Shown here one piece after another: positions 16,128 through 24,509 of a DNA stretch of 33,810 bases. The notes under the pieces were generated by a model, which had not been told where the DNA came from, ran no database searches, and worked only from the letters and a program-made list of their open reading frames with translations. Source of the DNA: Eubacterium sp. UBA4343 (GTDB lineage: Bacteria; Bacillota; Clostridia; Lachnospirales; Lachnospiraceae). The translations under genes were made by a program, and so were the position numbers. Each line of letters opens with the position of its first letter. Position 1 is the stretch's first letter. The stretch spans positions 1 through 33,810 of the forward strand of contig DGTF01000009.1 in assembly GCA_002394235.1 (NCBI GenBank), given 5' to 3'.

Positions 16128-17810
16128 TTATTCCTTGGTGCAGGCAATCTCCAACAATTCTTCTGCCGCTTCTGCGTTAACAATTCTCATAAGATTGTCA
16201 TCTACGTCCTCTTTCCCCAAAAAATTCACGCTGCCATACCAGACAATCTCCTTATCAATGATCGTAAAATGTTCATTGATATTCTCCATGAGCCGAAGAT
16301 CAAAGCCAGACCTCCTAAGCTCATCGGTAAGTGCAGCTCGCGCATCGCTGTTTTCAAACTTGTCAAAATCCATTTTCCATGTCAAAACCGTTATACGCAC
16401 ACCGTTTTGTTGCTTCTCTTTGAGCAGTTTGATCGCAGAGTCAATCTTTCTGGCACGCAGTCCTGGGCTGCAGATTACAATCTCTTTTCTTGCCCCCAGG
16501 AGATCCTGACGATACGGTTCCAGATAATTGTCAATATCAAATATAAAACCAGGTTCATTTATCTGTTCGGGATGCTCGGACTGATAAATCTGATAGCCGA
16601 TCTGTTTGTATGCCTTCAGTCTTTTACCGTACATTCTGTCGAAAACCGGAATATGTACATCGATATAGTCATAAACGATAACATTCCTCTTTCCCTCATA
16701 ATCCCGATTTAGTCTTCCGGCATATTGTTCCACTACCGACTTTCCCGCAATCGGTGTTGCCATGATCAATGTATCCAGTCTCGGGTAATCAAATCCTTCG
16801 CCAATCAATTTCCCGGTTGCAACCAGAAGAATTGATTCTGTCTTCGGAATTGCTTTCATTTCTGAAAACACTTCTCTTTTCACTCTGACTGACTGCTCTC
16901 CTAATAGAAGGAAAGTATGAGCCGCATAGCCATTCAATCGTTCATATAATTTTTTTGCATGTTCTTTGTACCTGGTAAGAATGACTGGACATCGTCCCTC
17001 ATCTAGACATCGCCTGGTATCTTCTATTATTTGTTCATTTCTTGATTTATCCTCGCGAATCAGTTCGTATGCTTCGTTGATCTCAATTTTTTTATCACGC
17101 GGACAGATACATCTGGTGAATCTTGGGTACACAAGGTGTGCTATTCCCTGTTGTTTTGCTCGTTCTTTGGACGAAAACCGGAACCTTATTGGGCCAATCA
17201 GCATATAATTGATTTTCTCAAGCCCATCTTCACGAATGGGTGTCGCCGTAACGCCATAAACATATTTTGCCTTTATTTCCCGCAGGATTTTCTGTATGGT
17301 TTCAGACGCCGCATGATGACACTCATCCAGAATTACCATACCATAATCCTGCATTCTGGAATAAAAATCATTTTTTCCAAAGACAGAGCCAACCATAGCA
17401 ATATCAATAATGCCTGTCGTCGTGTCCCTCGAGCCTTGAAGCACACCGATCAAAGATTTCCTTTTCCGGATTCTTCCGGTTTTTGTCCGATACTCAGGAA
17501 GTTCTTCTTCAATAGTTAAAAATTGATTTACTGCTGTTACCCACTGATCAATCAGTGCAGAAGATTCTAGTAAGATCAGAGTATTCCTCTTTCGGGAGGC
17601 AATCAAATCACAACATACAACCGTTTTTCCAAATGCTGTTGCTGCACTCAGAATGCCCTGATCAAAGGCAAGCATCTTATTGACAGCATCCTGTTGGTTC
17701 GGACGCAAATTTCCGATGAACGATGCACGAATTGGTCTTCCCTGTTGACGCCTATCCTCCAAGCTGTATGAAATTTCAGCCGCATGGAGATGTTCTGTGA
17801 GTGTCTCCAA
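16128..17810 (-). CDS. C-terminal half of a split TOTE-type gene: SF2 helicase plus PLD-like domain
   Basis: The frame gives a helicase with AATAFGKT (Walker A, about residues 56-63 of this frame), DECH (162-165), GVTATPIREDG, and GEGFDYPRLDTLIM with QYAGRLNRDY in the second lobe. The last 120 residues are PLD-like: EHFTIIDKEIVWYGSVNFLGKED, a degenerate HKD motif with Thr at the Lys position, then DDNLMRIVNAEAAEELLEI. The frame's first codon here is a TTG inside LLETLTEHL with no ribosome site. The frame continues upstream as FFHSRYVYLGEDIDGYIAIPRG and joins the upstream half at the T6 tract near 17874. It is thus one part of a protein of about 990 residues. Whether it is made depends on whether the shift is real. 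Confidence 0.85.
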   Translation of the reverse strand: METLTEHLHAAEISYSLEDRRQQGRPIRASFIGNLRPNQQDAVNKMLAFDQGILSAATAFGKTVVCCDLIASRKRNTLILLESSALIDQWVTAVNQFLTIEEELPEYRTKTGRIRKRKSLIGVLQGSRDTTTGIIDIAMVGSVFGKNDFYSRMQDYGMVILDECHHAASETIQKILREIKAKYVYGVTATPIREDGLEKINYMLIGPIRFRFSSKERAKQQGIAHLVYPRFTRCICPRDKKIEINEAYELIREDKSRNEQIIEDTRRCLDEGRCPVILTRYKEHAKKLYERLNGYAAHTFLLLGEQSVRVKREVFSEMKAIPKTESILLVATGKLIGEGFDYPRLDTLIMATPIAGKSVVEQYAGRLNRDYEGKRNVIVYDYIDVHIPVFDRMYGKRLKAYKQIGYQIYQSEHPEQINEPGFIFDIDNYLEPYRQDLLGARKEIVICSPGLRARKIDSAIKLLKEKQQNGVRITVLTWKMDFDKFENSDARAALTDELRRSGFDLRLMENINEHFTIIDKEIVWYGSVNFLGKEDVDDNLMRIVNAEAAEELLEIACTKE

Positions 17811-19093
17811 TAATCCTCTGGGGATTGCAATATATCCATCAATATCTTCTCCCAGATAAACATATCTGGAATGAAAAAATTTGACAGATTCATTGCCTGA
17901 TTTTTATAAAATACCGGATTACTAAAAGCTGCAAGTCGGCGGATCTGATTTTGAATTCTTGGGTGTAGATTCAGCGTGTCAATATAGATCAGGTTGCTTT
18001 CGACAAGATGAACCGCTCCATGAACATCAGAAATGTGAAAAGTCATAGTGCGATTCCACGGCTTTTCTCTTGATTGCTGTGCACTGTTGCCATCTGTGTT
18101 TGCTGCATCTGCGAAGGGATCTTCTGCGCGCCACTTTCGTATATATTCTTTTACCTCTTCTTCTTTTAACTTTGGTTTTGATCGAAGAACAGCCCATTGA
18201 TCCGGATATGCATTCCAACTTTCATCAATAAATGCACTGTTACCATTCTTAAGTGCTTCCGGCTGCAACGGAAGCGCAATCAGATTTCCCAGACCGCCTT
18301 CTTTCAGGTGATTCTGTCCTGGTACCATTCGATCATAGTATTGAAAGGATTTCAGGTTAACTGACTCTGCACCCTTCTGAAGCAGTGCTTCCCCAAAATC
18401 GTGGGCTAATCCCGCAGGGATCGGCTTATCAAAAAAAATCCAGATATGTGCACCTCTGCCCGATCTTGAACGCTCTACCAAAGGATCTATCTGATTGGCC
18501 TCACAGATATCACGTACTGCATCCACCTCCTGTTTCCAGGCATCATCCTGATTTGCAAAATCCTGCTGTATTGCCTCCGAAGAATGATTATCAAAATCGA
18601 AAACAAGCAGGCGGCAGGTATCATTTTCAAGAATTGGATAAATTCCAACCACAATCTTTCCGGTCAAATGCTGTTCAAGGATGTTAAGATCGACTTTTTT
18701 CCATGCCTGCTTTGGACAATCCAGGCAGACCGGTCCACTCTTCTGATTGGTTTTGTATTGTGGATTTCGCAAGCATCCTTGCCTCCAGAAATTCCAACAT
18801 TGAGGATAATATCCTACTTTTCCGGTTTTGCTAACAATACGCTGACTGTAGACATCCATTCTGCCCCAGAACTTGGAGAAAAACTGGTTGGCAGTCTTTT
18901 TGTCTACAGAATATGGAAGAATACGTTTTCCCTGTTCCGGATCATAGGCTTCCCTGCTTTCTGATACGTCATCATGTATGCCATGATCCTGCAATAACCG
19001 ACGAAGTCTCAGATTTTCTTTTTTTAGATCTGTTATTTCTTCCAGCAGAGCCTTCATGCGTTGATCAGTTGTTTTATCCGAACCTTCTGGCAT
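17648..19093 (-). CDS. N-terminal half of a split TOTE-type gene: AEP primase-like domain
   Basis: It begins with a short coiled coil (LLEEITDLKKENLRLRRLL). A cysteine cluster follows (QCWNFWRQGC, then VCLDC), then an archaeo-eukaryotic primase-like core with LLVFDFDNH, the catalytic Asp pair, and RSGRGAHIWIFFDKP. This set followed by an SF2 helicase and PLD domain is the arrangement labelled TOTE conflict system. The ATG at 19093 follows AGGTGGTG by six bases. The true frame is lost near 17874-17879; beyond that about 75 residues are out-of-frame reading. Proposed role is conflict or defence against invading DNA, from family context, not shown here. Confidence 0.85.
   Translation of the reverse strand: MPEGSDKTTDQRMKALLEEITDLKKENLRLRRLLQDHGIHDDVSESREAYDPEQGKRILPYSVDKKTANQFFSKFWGRMDVYSQRIVSKTGKVGYYPQCWNFWRQGCLRNPQYKTNQKSGPVCLDCPKQAWKKVDLNILEQHLTGKIVVGIYPILENDTCRLLVFDFDNHSSEAIQQDFANQDDAWKQEVDAVRDICEANQIDPLVERSRSGRGAHIWIFFDKPIPAGLAHDFGEALLQKGAESVNLKSFQYYDRMVPGQNHLKEGGLGNLIALPLQPEALKNGNSAFIDESWNAYPDQWAVLRSKPKLKEEEVKEYIRKWRAEDPFADAANTDGNSAQQSREKPWNRTMTFHISDVHGAVHLVESNLIYIDTLNLHPRIQNQIRRLAAFSNPVFYKNQAMNLSNFFIPDMFIWEKILMDILQSPEDYWRHSQNISMRLKFHTAWRIGVNREDQFVHRSSEICVRTNRMLSIRCLPLIRAF
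17874..17879 (-). other. Frameshift site in the TOTE-type gene (T6 tract)
   Basis: The upstream frame is good up to NQAMNLSNFF, and the downstream frame is good from HSRYVYLGEDIDGY. Adding one T to the six-T tract joins them without a stop. This is a one-base deletion in a homopolymer, a sequencing error, or a slippage site. Confidence 0.8.
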
Positions 19094-19225
19094 AGAACTC
19101 ACCACCTATAAATCCGAAGTTTTCTGTAAATAAAAGAATTTTTACTGCGCTTCAATTTCCTCTCACAACTCAACTTGTCTTGATATGGCTATGTGAGTTT
19201 CTTCATCTCATTTTCTACATCTGCT

Positions 19226-21733
19226 TTATATATATTGCCCGGTAATGCTTTCACCTGTCTGTTTGATTTCATCCGGTGTCCCGAAGGCAACGATCCTGCC
19301 GCCTTCCTTTCCGCCGCCGGGCCCCATGTCGATGATGTAATCGGCATTCTTAATGACATCAAGGTCATGCTCTATGACAATGACCGTTGCTCCATGGTCG
19401 ATCAAAGTCTGAAAAACATGCAGCAGTGTCCTCACATCCTGTGGATGCAGGCCGATTGTCGGTTCATCAAAAACAAACACAGAGTCGCTCTGGCCCTTTC
19501 CCATCTCGCTGGCCAGCTTTAAACGCTGCGCTTCGCCGCCGGAAAGTCCCGGTGTTTCCTCTCCGAGGGTCAGATAGCCGAGCCCTAAGTCGTGCAGTAC
19601 CTGCAGGCGCTGCTGCAGGAGTTTAAGCCCGCCAAGCGCATGCAGCACCTGGTCCACGCTCATATTCATGAGTTCGGGCAGACTGTATTCGTTTCCGTCC
19701 TTTGCCTTCCTGCGAATATCAAAAGCCTCTCTGCTGTACCGGGAGCCGCGGCAGTCCGGGCAGGGAATCTTCACGTCAGGCAGAAACTGGACGTCCAGGG
19801 AAATTTCCCCCGTTCCGTCACAGGTCGGACAGCGGAGCTTCCCCGTATTATAAGAAAAGTCTCCCGCCTTAAAGGAGCGTTCTTTTGCGTCCTTTGTCTT
19901 CGCGTAAACTTTTCGGAGCCCATCATGGACATTCGCGTACGTTGCCACGGTTGAGCGCACATTAATGCCGATCGGTGTCGCGTCGATTAGCTTGACCTGT
20001 GTGATGCCTTCCGCTTCGATGTTTTTCACATGTGCCGGCAGCTTCTGCCCGCTGATTTTTGCCCTGAGTGCCGGAATCAGGCTTTCAAGCACCATGGTCG
20101 TCTTTCCGGACCCGGAGACGCCCGTCACCACGGTGAGCCGTCCCATCGGGATCCGCACATCCAGTGGATGTACGGTGTGAATCATCCCTGTTTCCAGATG
20201 AATGATGCCTTTCTCAAACATGGCGGCCGGCTGTGTAACCGGGCGGATTCTTGCTTCATATTGATCGGAGAGGTACGGCCCGATAACGGATTCCGGATTT
20301 TTCGAGACATCCTCGATGCTCCCCTCTGCAATAACCGTTCCTCCGTCCGCGCCGGCTCCTCTGCCCATCTCAATCATCCAGTCAGCGTGTTTTAGAACCT
20401 GTGTGTCATGATCGACAAGGACAACCGAATTCCCGTCCGAGCGCAAATCGTCCATTACGCCGGTAAGACCCTTGAGATTATATGGATGCAATCCGATTGA
20501 CGGCTCATCGAGAACATAGAGCACCCCTGTTGTACGGTTGCGGACTGCCCTCGCGAGCTGCACGCGCTGTCTTTCACCGGTGGAAAGCGTCGATGCCGCT
20601 CTGTCAAGAGAAAGATAGCCAAGCCCCAGATCCATCAGCCGCTTTGAGACGTCCAGGAAGGATTCACAGATATTTTCTGCCATGGGACGCATCTCTTCCG
20701 GCAAAGAAGCCGGAACGCCCTTCACCCAGGGAATTAGTTCCGAGAGCGTCATGGCTGTGGCTTCATCCAGCCCTATCCCCCGAAGCCTGGGCGCGCGGGC
20801 GGCTTCTGAAAGTCTGGTTCCGCGGCAATCCGGGCAGACATCCTCTTCCAGATATTTTTCGAGCCGCTTCATTCCCTTCTCGTCCTTGACCTTGGCAAGG
20901 GAATTCTTCACGGAATTAACCGCACTGTAATAATTAAAATCCATATCCGCCGGTTCAAGCGTGTTCGGATTGATGTAGTGGATGTGGTGCTTTTTCAGCT
21001 CGCCGTGATAGACAATCTCCTTCTCCTCCGGTGTCAGATCACGGAACGGAACATCTGTCCGGACGCCCATCGTGCGCACGATATCCTTCATCAGCGACCA
21101 CATGAGCGTCCCCCAGACAACGACCGCACCTTCGTCAATGGTCTTGGAATCATCCGGCACCAGGGCTGCCTCATTCACCGTCTGGACAACTCCTGTTCCG
21201 CCGCAGGTCTTGCAGGCGCCGGTGCTGTTGAAGGCAAGCTCTTCTGCTCCGGGACCGTAGAATTTCGCGCCGCAGACCGGGCAGGTCATTTCCTGCATGG
21301 CCGCAACGGAAAGAGATGGCGGACAGTAATGTCCGTTTGGACAGCGGTGGCTCGCAAGCCGCGAAAACATCAGCCGCAGACTATTGAGCAGCTCCGAAAG
21401 TGTTCCGAATGTACTGCGGATACCGGGAACTCCGGGCCGCTGGCGCAGAGCAAGCGCCGCCGGCACGTAGCGGATATCATCCACATCCGCCCTTTCCGCC
21501 TGTGTCATCCTCCGGCGCGTATAGGTAGAGAGAGATTCCAAATACCTGCGGGATCCCTCGGCATATAGCGCGCCAAGTGCAAGCGAGGATTTTCCCGATT
21601 CGGAGACCCCGGCGATCGCCACGATCTCATTAAGCGGGACATCTACATTGATATTCTTGAGATTATGAACCTTCGCGCCGCGTATTTCGATGTACTTTGG
21701 CAGCGTCTTCCTCTGTTTGATTTCACTGGACAT
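19226..21733 (-). CDS. UvrA-like ABC ATPase (short, class II type paralogue)
   Basis: An 835-residue duplicated ABC ATPase, shorter than standard UvrA (about 940). First Walker A is GVSESGKSS (residues 42-50) with Glu where Gly is usual; the second is GVSGSGKTT. Signature motifs are LSTGERQRVQLA and LSGGEAQRLKLA, each followed by a DEPSIGLHP or DEPTIGLHP Walker B. Zinc pairs CPVC, CKTCGGTG, CPDCRGTR, CPTCDGTG and CPDCRGSR are present. The shortfall suggests a reduced UvrB-binding/insertion region, as in UvrA paralogues linked to drug tolerance in other bacteria. It is a stand-alone gene without uvrB or uvrC nearby. AAAGGGG is the ribosome site. The 101-bp element lies in its leader. Confidence 0.92.
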   Translation of the reverse strand: MSSEIKQRKTLPKYIEIRGAKVHNLKNINVDVPLNEIVAIAGVSESGKSSLALGALYAEGSRRYLESLSTYTRRRMTQAERADVDDIRYVPAALALRQRPGVPGIRSTFGTLSELLNSLRLMFSRLASHRCPNGHYCPPSLSVAAMQEMTCPVCGAKFYGPGAEELAFNSTGACKTCGGTGVVQTVNEAALVPDDSKTIDEGAVVVWGTLMWSLMKDIVRTMGVRTDVPFRDLTPEEKEIVYHGELKKHHIHYINPNTLEPADMDFNYYSAVNSVKNSLAKVKDEKGMKRLEKYLEEDVCPDCRGTRLSEAARAPRLRGIGLDEATAMTLSELIPWVKGVPASLPEEMRPMAENICESFLDVSKRLMDLGLGYLSLDRAASTLSTGERQRVQLARAVRNRTTGVLYVLDEPSIGLHPYNLKGLTGVMDDLRSDGNSVVLVDHDTQVLKHADWMIEMGRGAGADGGTVIAEGSIEDVSKNPESVIGPYLSDQYEARIRPVTQPAAMFEKGIIHLETGMIHTVHPLDVRIPMGRLTVVTGVSGSGKTTMVLESLIPALRAKISGQKLPAHVKNIEAEGITQVKLIDATPIGINVRSTVATYANVHDGLRKVYAKTKDAKERSFKAGDFSYNTGKLRCPTCDGTGEISLDVQFLPDVKIPCPDCRGSRYSREAFDIRRKAKDGNEYSLPELMNMSVDQVLHALGGLKLLQQRLQVLHDLGLGYLTLGEETPGLSGGEAQRLKLASEMGKGQSDSVFVFDEPTIGLHPQDVRTLLHVFQTLIDHGATVIVIEHDLDVIKNADYIIDMGPGGGKEGGRIVAFGTPDEIKQTGESITGQYI

Positions 21734-21770
21734 AACAATGACCCCTTTGCCTTTCTGGTCCCCTATTTTT

Positions 21771-21871
21771 ATTTACGCGAACAGTGAGCCGCAGCCGAAT
21801 GCGAAGTATTCGTGTGCGGCGAGCGTCGCGATAGCGAGATAAAACTCGCGCAGCGTGTTTTATCTCGTTCC
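21771..21871 (-). repeat. 101-bp two-hairpin element, copy B
   Basis: Identical to copies A and C over all 101 bases. It lies between the predicted promoter of the UvrA-like gene and its ATG, sense to that gene, so it should be part of the 5' leader. It ends 38 bases before the ATG. Confidence 0.95.
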
Positions 21872-21900
21872 TGATAGTTGTGTTGCTCTTTGTATCCATT

Positions 21901-21928
21901 ATCATACTGTATTTCAATTTAATATCAA
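21901..21928 (-). promoter_or_regulatory. Candidate promoter of the UvrA-like gene
   Basis: Minus strand TTGATA, 16 bases, TATGAT. It is the best sigma-A match upstream of the gene and lies just before copy B of the 101-bp element. Confidence 0.55.
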
Positions 21929-21947
21929 GTAAGCAGATTTTTCTAAC

Positions 21948-21969
21948 ATGGTATCTTTTGTGATACCAT
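21948..21969. promoter_or_regulatory. Perfect dyad upstream of the UvrA-like gene promoter
   Basis: ATGGTATC and GATACCAT are perfect inverted arms separated by six bases. The dyad lies about 20 bases upstream of the predicted -35 box. There is no T run, so an operator is more likely than a terminator. The regulator is unknown. Confidence 0.5.
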
Positions 21970-22028
21970 CTCGAAAGCCGGCGGCAATGTCAGAGATTTT
22001 GGCCGTTATTTAACGGGAAAAAGAGTAC

Positions 22029-22082
22029 AAAAAAGCACTGTCTGATTCAATTTCAATTGCTAAAATCAGATAGCGCTTTTTT
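22029..22082 (-). terminator. Terminator at the end of the sulfur operon
   Basis: The arms around GCACTGTCTGATT and AATCAGATAGCGC pair with two wobbles, and there are six A on one side and six T on the other. It can act in either direction. On the minus strand it follows the TusA-like gene by about 200 bases. Confidence 0.85.
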
Positions 22083-22117
22083 CATAGAGTAATTCAGATA
22101 AGAGATTTTGTTGGAAA

Positions 22118-22243
22118 CTGCTGCCAGTTATTAGCATTCGCCTGCAGCAAGCATATTTTCGTCTGCGGCCAGTATATTTTTGCCTGTAGCAAGCATATTT
22201 TCGCCTGCAGCAAGCATATTTTGCCTGCTGCCAGTATAAAATA
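22118..22243. repeat. 21-bp tandem repeat, about six copies
   Basis: Units close to GCCTGCAGCAAGCATATTTT begin near 22141, 22162, 22183, 22204 and 22224, with a degenerate one before them. They lie between the stop of the TusA-like gene and the terminator, so they would be in the 3' untranslated part of the message. They do not include the stop codon. Confidence 0.85.
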
Positions 22244-22288
22244 AGGCTTTAGGGCAGGGACATTATTCTGGCTCTGCGATCTGAGGTA

Positions 22289-22546
22289 TCAGTCTTCAAC
22301 CTTGCGGACGAGGAGATCGTAGGTCCCGTCTTCGTTATCGATGAGCTTCAGAATCTTGTGGCCTTCCTCTTTAATGCTTCTCGGCACGTTCTGCACCGGC
22401 TCTCCGTCATTCATATGAACAGAGAGAACCTGACCGTCGTCCAGCTCCTCGAGGGCAACCTTTGCTTTTACAAAAGTAACCGGACAGACTACATCTGTGA
22501 TGTCTACCGTTTCGTCAACCTGAATTCCGTCGATTTCCTTTTCCAT
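22289..22546 (-). CDS. TusA/SirA-family sulfurtransferase-like protein
   Basis: An 85-residue protein with the family's active cysteine in VVCPVTFVKAKVALEEL (Cys21-Pro22), then a beta-strand LSVHMNDGEPVQNVPRSIKEEGHKIL typical of TusA/YeeD-like domains. TusA proteins carry persulfide sulfur between enzymes. In this setting it could hand sulfur from the sulfite reductase or another donor to the HcyS carrier, which is inference. AGGAGG lies nine bases before the ATG. It is the last gene of the unit and sits 60 bases after the sulfite reductase gene. Confidence 0.9.
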   Translation of the reverse strand: MEKEIDGIQVDETVDITDVVCPVTFVKAKVALEELDDGQVLSVHMNDGEPVQNVPRSIKEEGHKILKLIDNEDGTYDLLVRKVED

Positions 22547-22606
22547 TTGTCTTTCCTCCTGCGGGTAAAATATGGATCCTGTGCATCTGTTTCGGATTGT
22601 CCGGAA

Positions 22607-23545
22607 TTATTTCTGAAGATCGGTTCTGAGCTTCCAGTCGGAGAGCTCAAGAGGCTCGGATGGTTCTTTTTTGGCGGATTCTTCGCTCTTGGCGAAGGTC
22701 TCCCGGATCAACTCGTCGAATTTGTCCTGACCGTATCTGTCGACAGCAAACTGAAGTCGGTCTCCCGGCTGCGCGTTATCGTGGAAGAAGCGGATGACGG
22801 TGTCGCAGATCTGGATCAGCTTGTCATGGCTCTCAAAGAAGGGTACAAGCTGTCTTCCCTTGTGAAAATGGTTGCCGAACATACCGCCGAAGGACATGAT
22901 ATATCCGGGATGCTCTTCATAGGCATCTGCAGGGCATGCCTTCGCGCATCTTCCACAGTTTGTGCATTTGTCACGGTCGATGGTGATTTTACCGTCGGCA
23001 AGTGTAATCGCGTTTTCGCGGCAGGCCTTGACGCATACGCCGCAGGCGATGCAGTTGTCCTCGATCCACTCGACGCGCTCGGCTCCCTTGATGCCGATAT
23101 CATTTTCTTCTGTTTTCAGGCAGTTATTCTGACATCCGGTCACACCGAACTTGAATTTTCCCGGAAGTTCCTTCGCAAAATATCTCTCGTCGATTTCCTG
23201 GGCCAGGGCGTAGGTATCTATGCAGGCAGAGGGACAGGTTGCGCTGCCCTGGCATGCAGTGGTGGTACGTACACGCGGACCGCAGACAGACGGCTGTACG
23301 CCGTATTTTGCGAGCTCCGCCTTGATCGCCTCAATATCCTCGAGCTTCATCCACGGGATTTCCAGTGACTGACGGGCTGTGAGATGGACGTATCCGTGGC
23401 CGTATTTTTTTGCGACGAGTGAAACGCCTGCCATCTGTTCATCTGTCAGATGTCCGCCGGTCACGTGAATACGGAGGGCAAAATAGTTTTTCTGTTTCTG
23501 CCTCATCCAACCGCCTTTTTTTAATGTTGCGTAATCTGTAGCCAT
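22607..23545 (-). CDS. Small sirohaem sulfite reductase-like protein with ferredoxin domain
   Basis: A 312-residue protein. The N-terminal half is a ferredoxin-like half domain of the nitrite/sulfite reductase family (ARQSLEIPWMKLEDIEAIKAEL). The sirohaem/4Fe-4S ligands are Cys98, Cys104, Cys138 and Cys142 in ACQGSATC and GCQNNC. An inserted two-cluster ferredoxin domain has CIACGVCVKAC (165-175) and CTNCGRCAKAC (194-204). It is smaller than assimilatory enzymes and resembles single-subunit reductases of anaerobes. It should reduce sulfite to sulfide for the adjoining thiocarboxylate pathway; nitrite cannot be excluded. AGGAGG is 12 bases before the ATG. Confidence 0.9.
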   Translation of the reverse strand: MATDYATLKKGGWMRQKQKNYFALRIHVTGGHLTDEQMAGVSLVAKKYGHGYVHLTARQSLEIPWMKLEDIEAIKAELAKYGVQPSVCGPRVRTTTACQGSATCPSACIDTYALAQEIDERYFAKELPGKFKFGVTGCQNNCLKTEENDIGIKGAERVEWIEDNCIACGVCVKACRENAITLADGKITIDRDKCTNCGRCAKACPADAYEEHPGYIMSFGGMFGNHFHKGRQLVPFFESHDKLIQICDTVIRFFHDNAQPGDRLQFAVDRYGQDKFDELIRETFAKSEESAKKEPSEPLELSDWKLRTDLQK

Positions 23546-23700
23546 ATTTGACTTGTACCTCCTCGTATCTTCCGAAGTGCCGGAAGCTGTTATTTACACG
23601 AACTGTGACCGCCTGACGCATGTGAGATAAAATATGCGGCCGCGGGTTTCCTGTCCTTCCGTTAATCATCCGGAAATCGTTATCTTGTGCGCAGACAGTA

Positions 23701-23826
23701 AATGCCCGTTTTCCGGACCCTGGGTGAGAACCTGCAATGGTCCGGCGAGAGTTATCCGGCCGGTGGGCGGGAAATGTCCGTTTTCCGCCCACCGGGTGAG
23801 ACCCGGCAATTAGCCGGAAATGATTT
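23701..23826. repeat. 72-bp tandem duplication at the end of hcyD
   Basis: AATGCCCGTTTTCC at 23701 recurs as AATGTCCGTTTTCC at 23773, and the GGGTGAGA block at 23722 recurs at 23794, both 72 bases apart. The copy next to the gene includes the hcyD stop codon (TAA in CCGGCTAATTGCCGG). The copies have diverged but remain clearly related. Confidence 0.8.
23760..23795 (-). other. Strong hairpin between hcyD and the sulfite reductase gene
   Basis: CCGGTGGGCGG and CCGCCCACCGG are perfect 11-base arms with a 14-base loop. There is no T run, so it is more likely to stabilise or process the message than to end it. It lies within the 72-bp repeat region. Confidence 0.7.
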
Positions 23827-24259
23827 CAAGAGCCTCTGGTGTGGATACGCCGTTTTCCACGTGAAAGCTGTGCAGCACCGGATGTTCATTATCCATTAGT
23901 GACAGGATCAGGTAGCTTGCTGTATGGTCGAAGGATGCCAGACGGATATCCTCTGCCGATGAGCGGGACGGCGTTTCCGGGTGGGAGTGCCAGTTGCCGA
24001 GGGGCTTCAGATGATGCTTCCGCATATCGACGACTGCCTTCAGATGTTCTCCCGGGTCCAGAGAAAAATGAACATTTGTGTGATCCTGGTTTTCCAGAAG
24101 GTATACCTTGCGGATCTCGCGAATCTCAACCTTTGTGTCGGGGTCGGTGTCATCGATATGATCAATCCCGGCAATGAGTCCGCAGGCCTCTTCAGGCCAT
24201 ACGGAGCGCGCGTGGGAAAGTATCTTCTCGTAATCGCTTTTTTTGATTGTAACCTTCAA
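23810..24259 (-). CDS. hcyD: JAMM/Mov34 metalloprotease that trims the sulfur carrier (HcyD-like)
   Basis: A 149-residue MPN-domain zinc protease. The JAMM residues are Glu23/24 in EEACGL and His91, His93, Ser101 and Asp104 in WHSHPETPSRSSAED. In the Wolinella succinogenes homocysteine route such a protease removes residues after the diglycine of the sulfur carrier. Here the carrier ends GGGCM, so the same job fits. A TTG start at 24259 is chosen because AGGAGG lies seven bases upstream. The ATG at 24277 would overlap that site. The encoded start MKVTIKKSDYEKI is where the domain begins. It follows the E1-like gene on the same strand after a tandem-repeat gap. Confidence 0.9.
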   Translation of the reverse strand: MKVTIKKSDYEKILSHARSVWPEEACGLIAGIDHIDDTDPDTKVEIREIRKVYLLENQDHTNVHFSLDPGEHLKAVVDMRKHHLKPLGNWHSHPETPSRSSAEDIRLASFDHTASYLILSLMDNEHPVLHSFHVENGVSTPEALEIISG

Positions 24260-24316
24260 ACTGCAAACCTCCTGCATGTCAAGCCCTATCGACAAGCTCT
24301 GTCAGAGTAAATACCT

Positions 24317-24452
24317 GATGAACCGGAAATCTGTGTCTGGGCAAATCTCTGATGAATCGGAAATCTGTGTCTGGGCAAATCTCTGATGAACCGGGAATCT
24401 GTGTCTGAGTTAATATCTTGTGATCTGATCTTTTGTGTCAGGGTATTTCCCG
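24317..24452. repeat. 34-bp tandem repeat between hcyF and hcyD
   Basis: GATGAACCGGAAATCTGTG and its variants begin at 24317, 24351 and 24385, with a worn fourth copy near 24420. The array is in the transcribed gap between hcyF and hcyD. It does not touch either coding end. Confidence 0.85.
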
Positions 24453-24509
24453 GGATAGGATTATCCGTGCCGGATATTTACCAGAAAACTCAGACATTCC
24501 GCGCGGCGG

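Noticed and set aside
3720..19093. One defence island joining the DUF3427 helicase and the TOTE-type gene
   Set aside because: Nine kb of housekeeping genes (alaS, tyrS and others) and changes of direction lie between them, with no integrase or boundary repeats.
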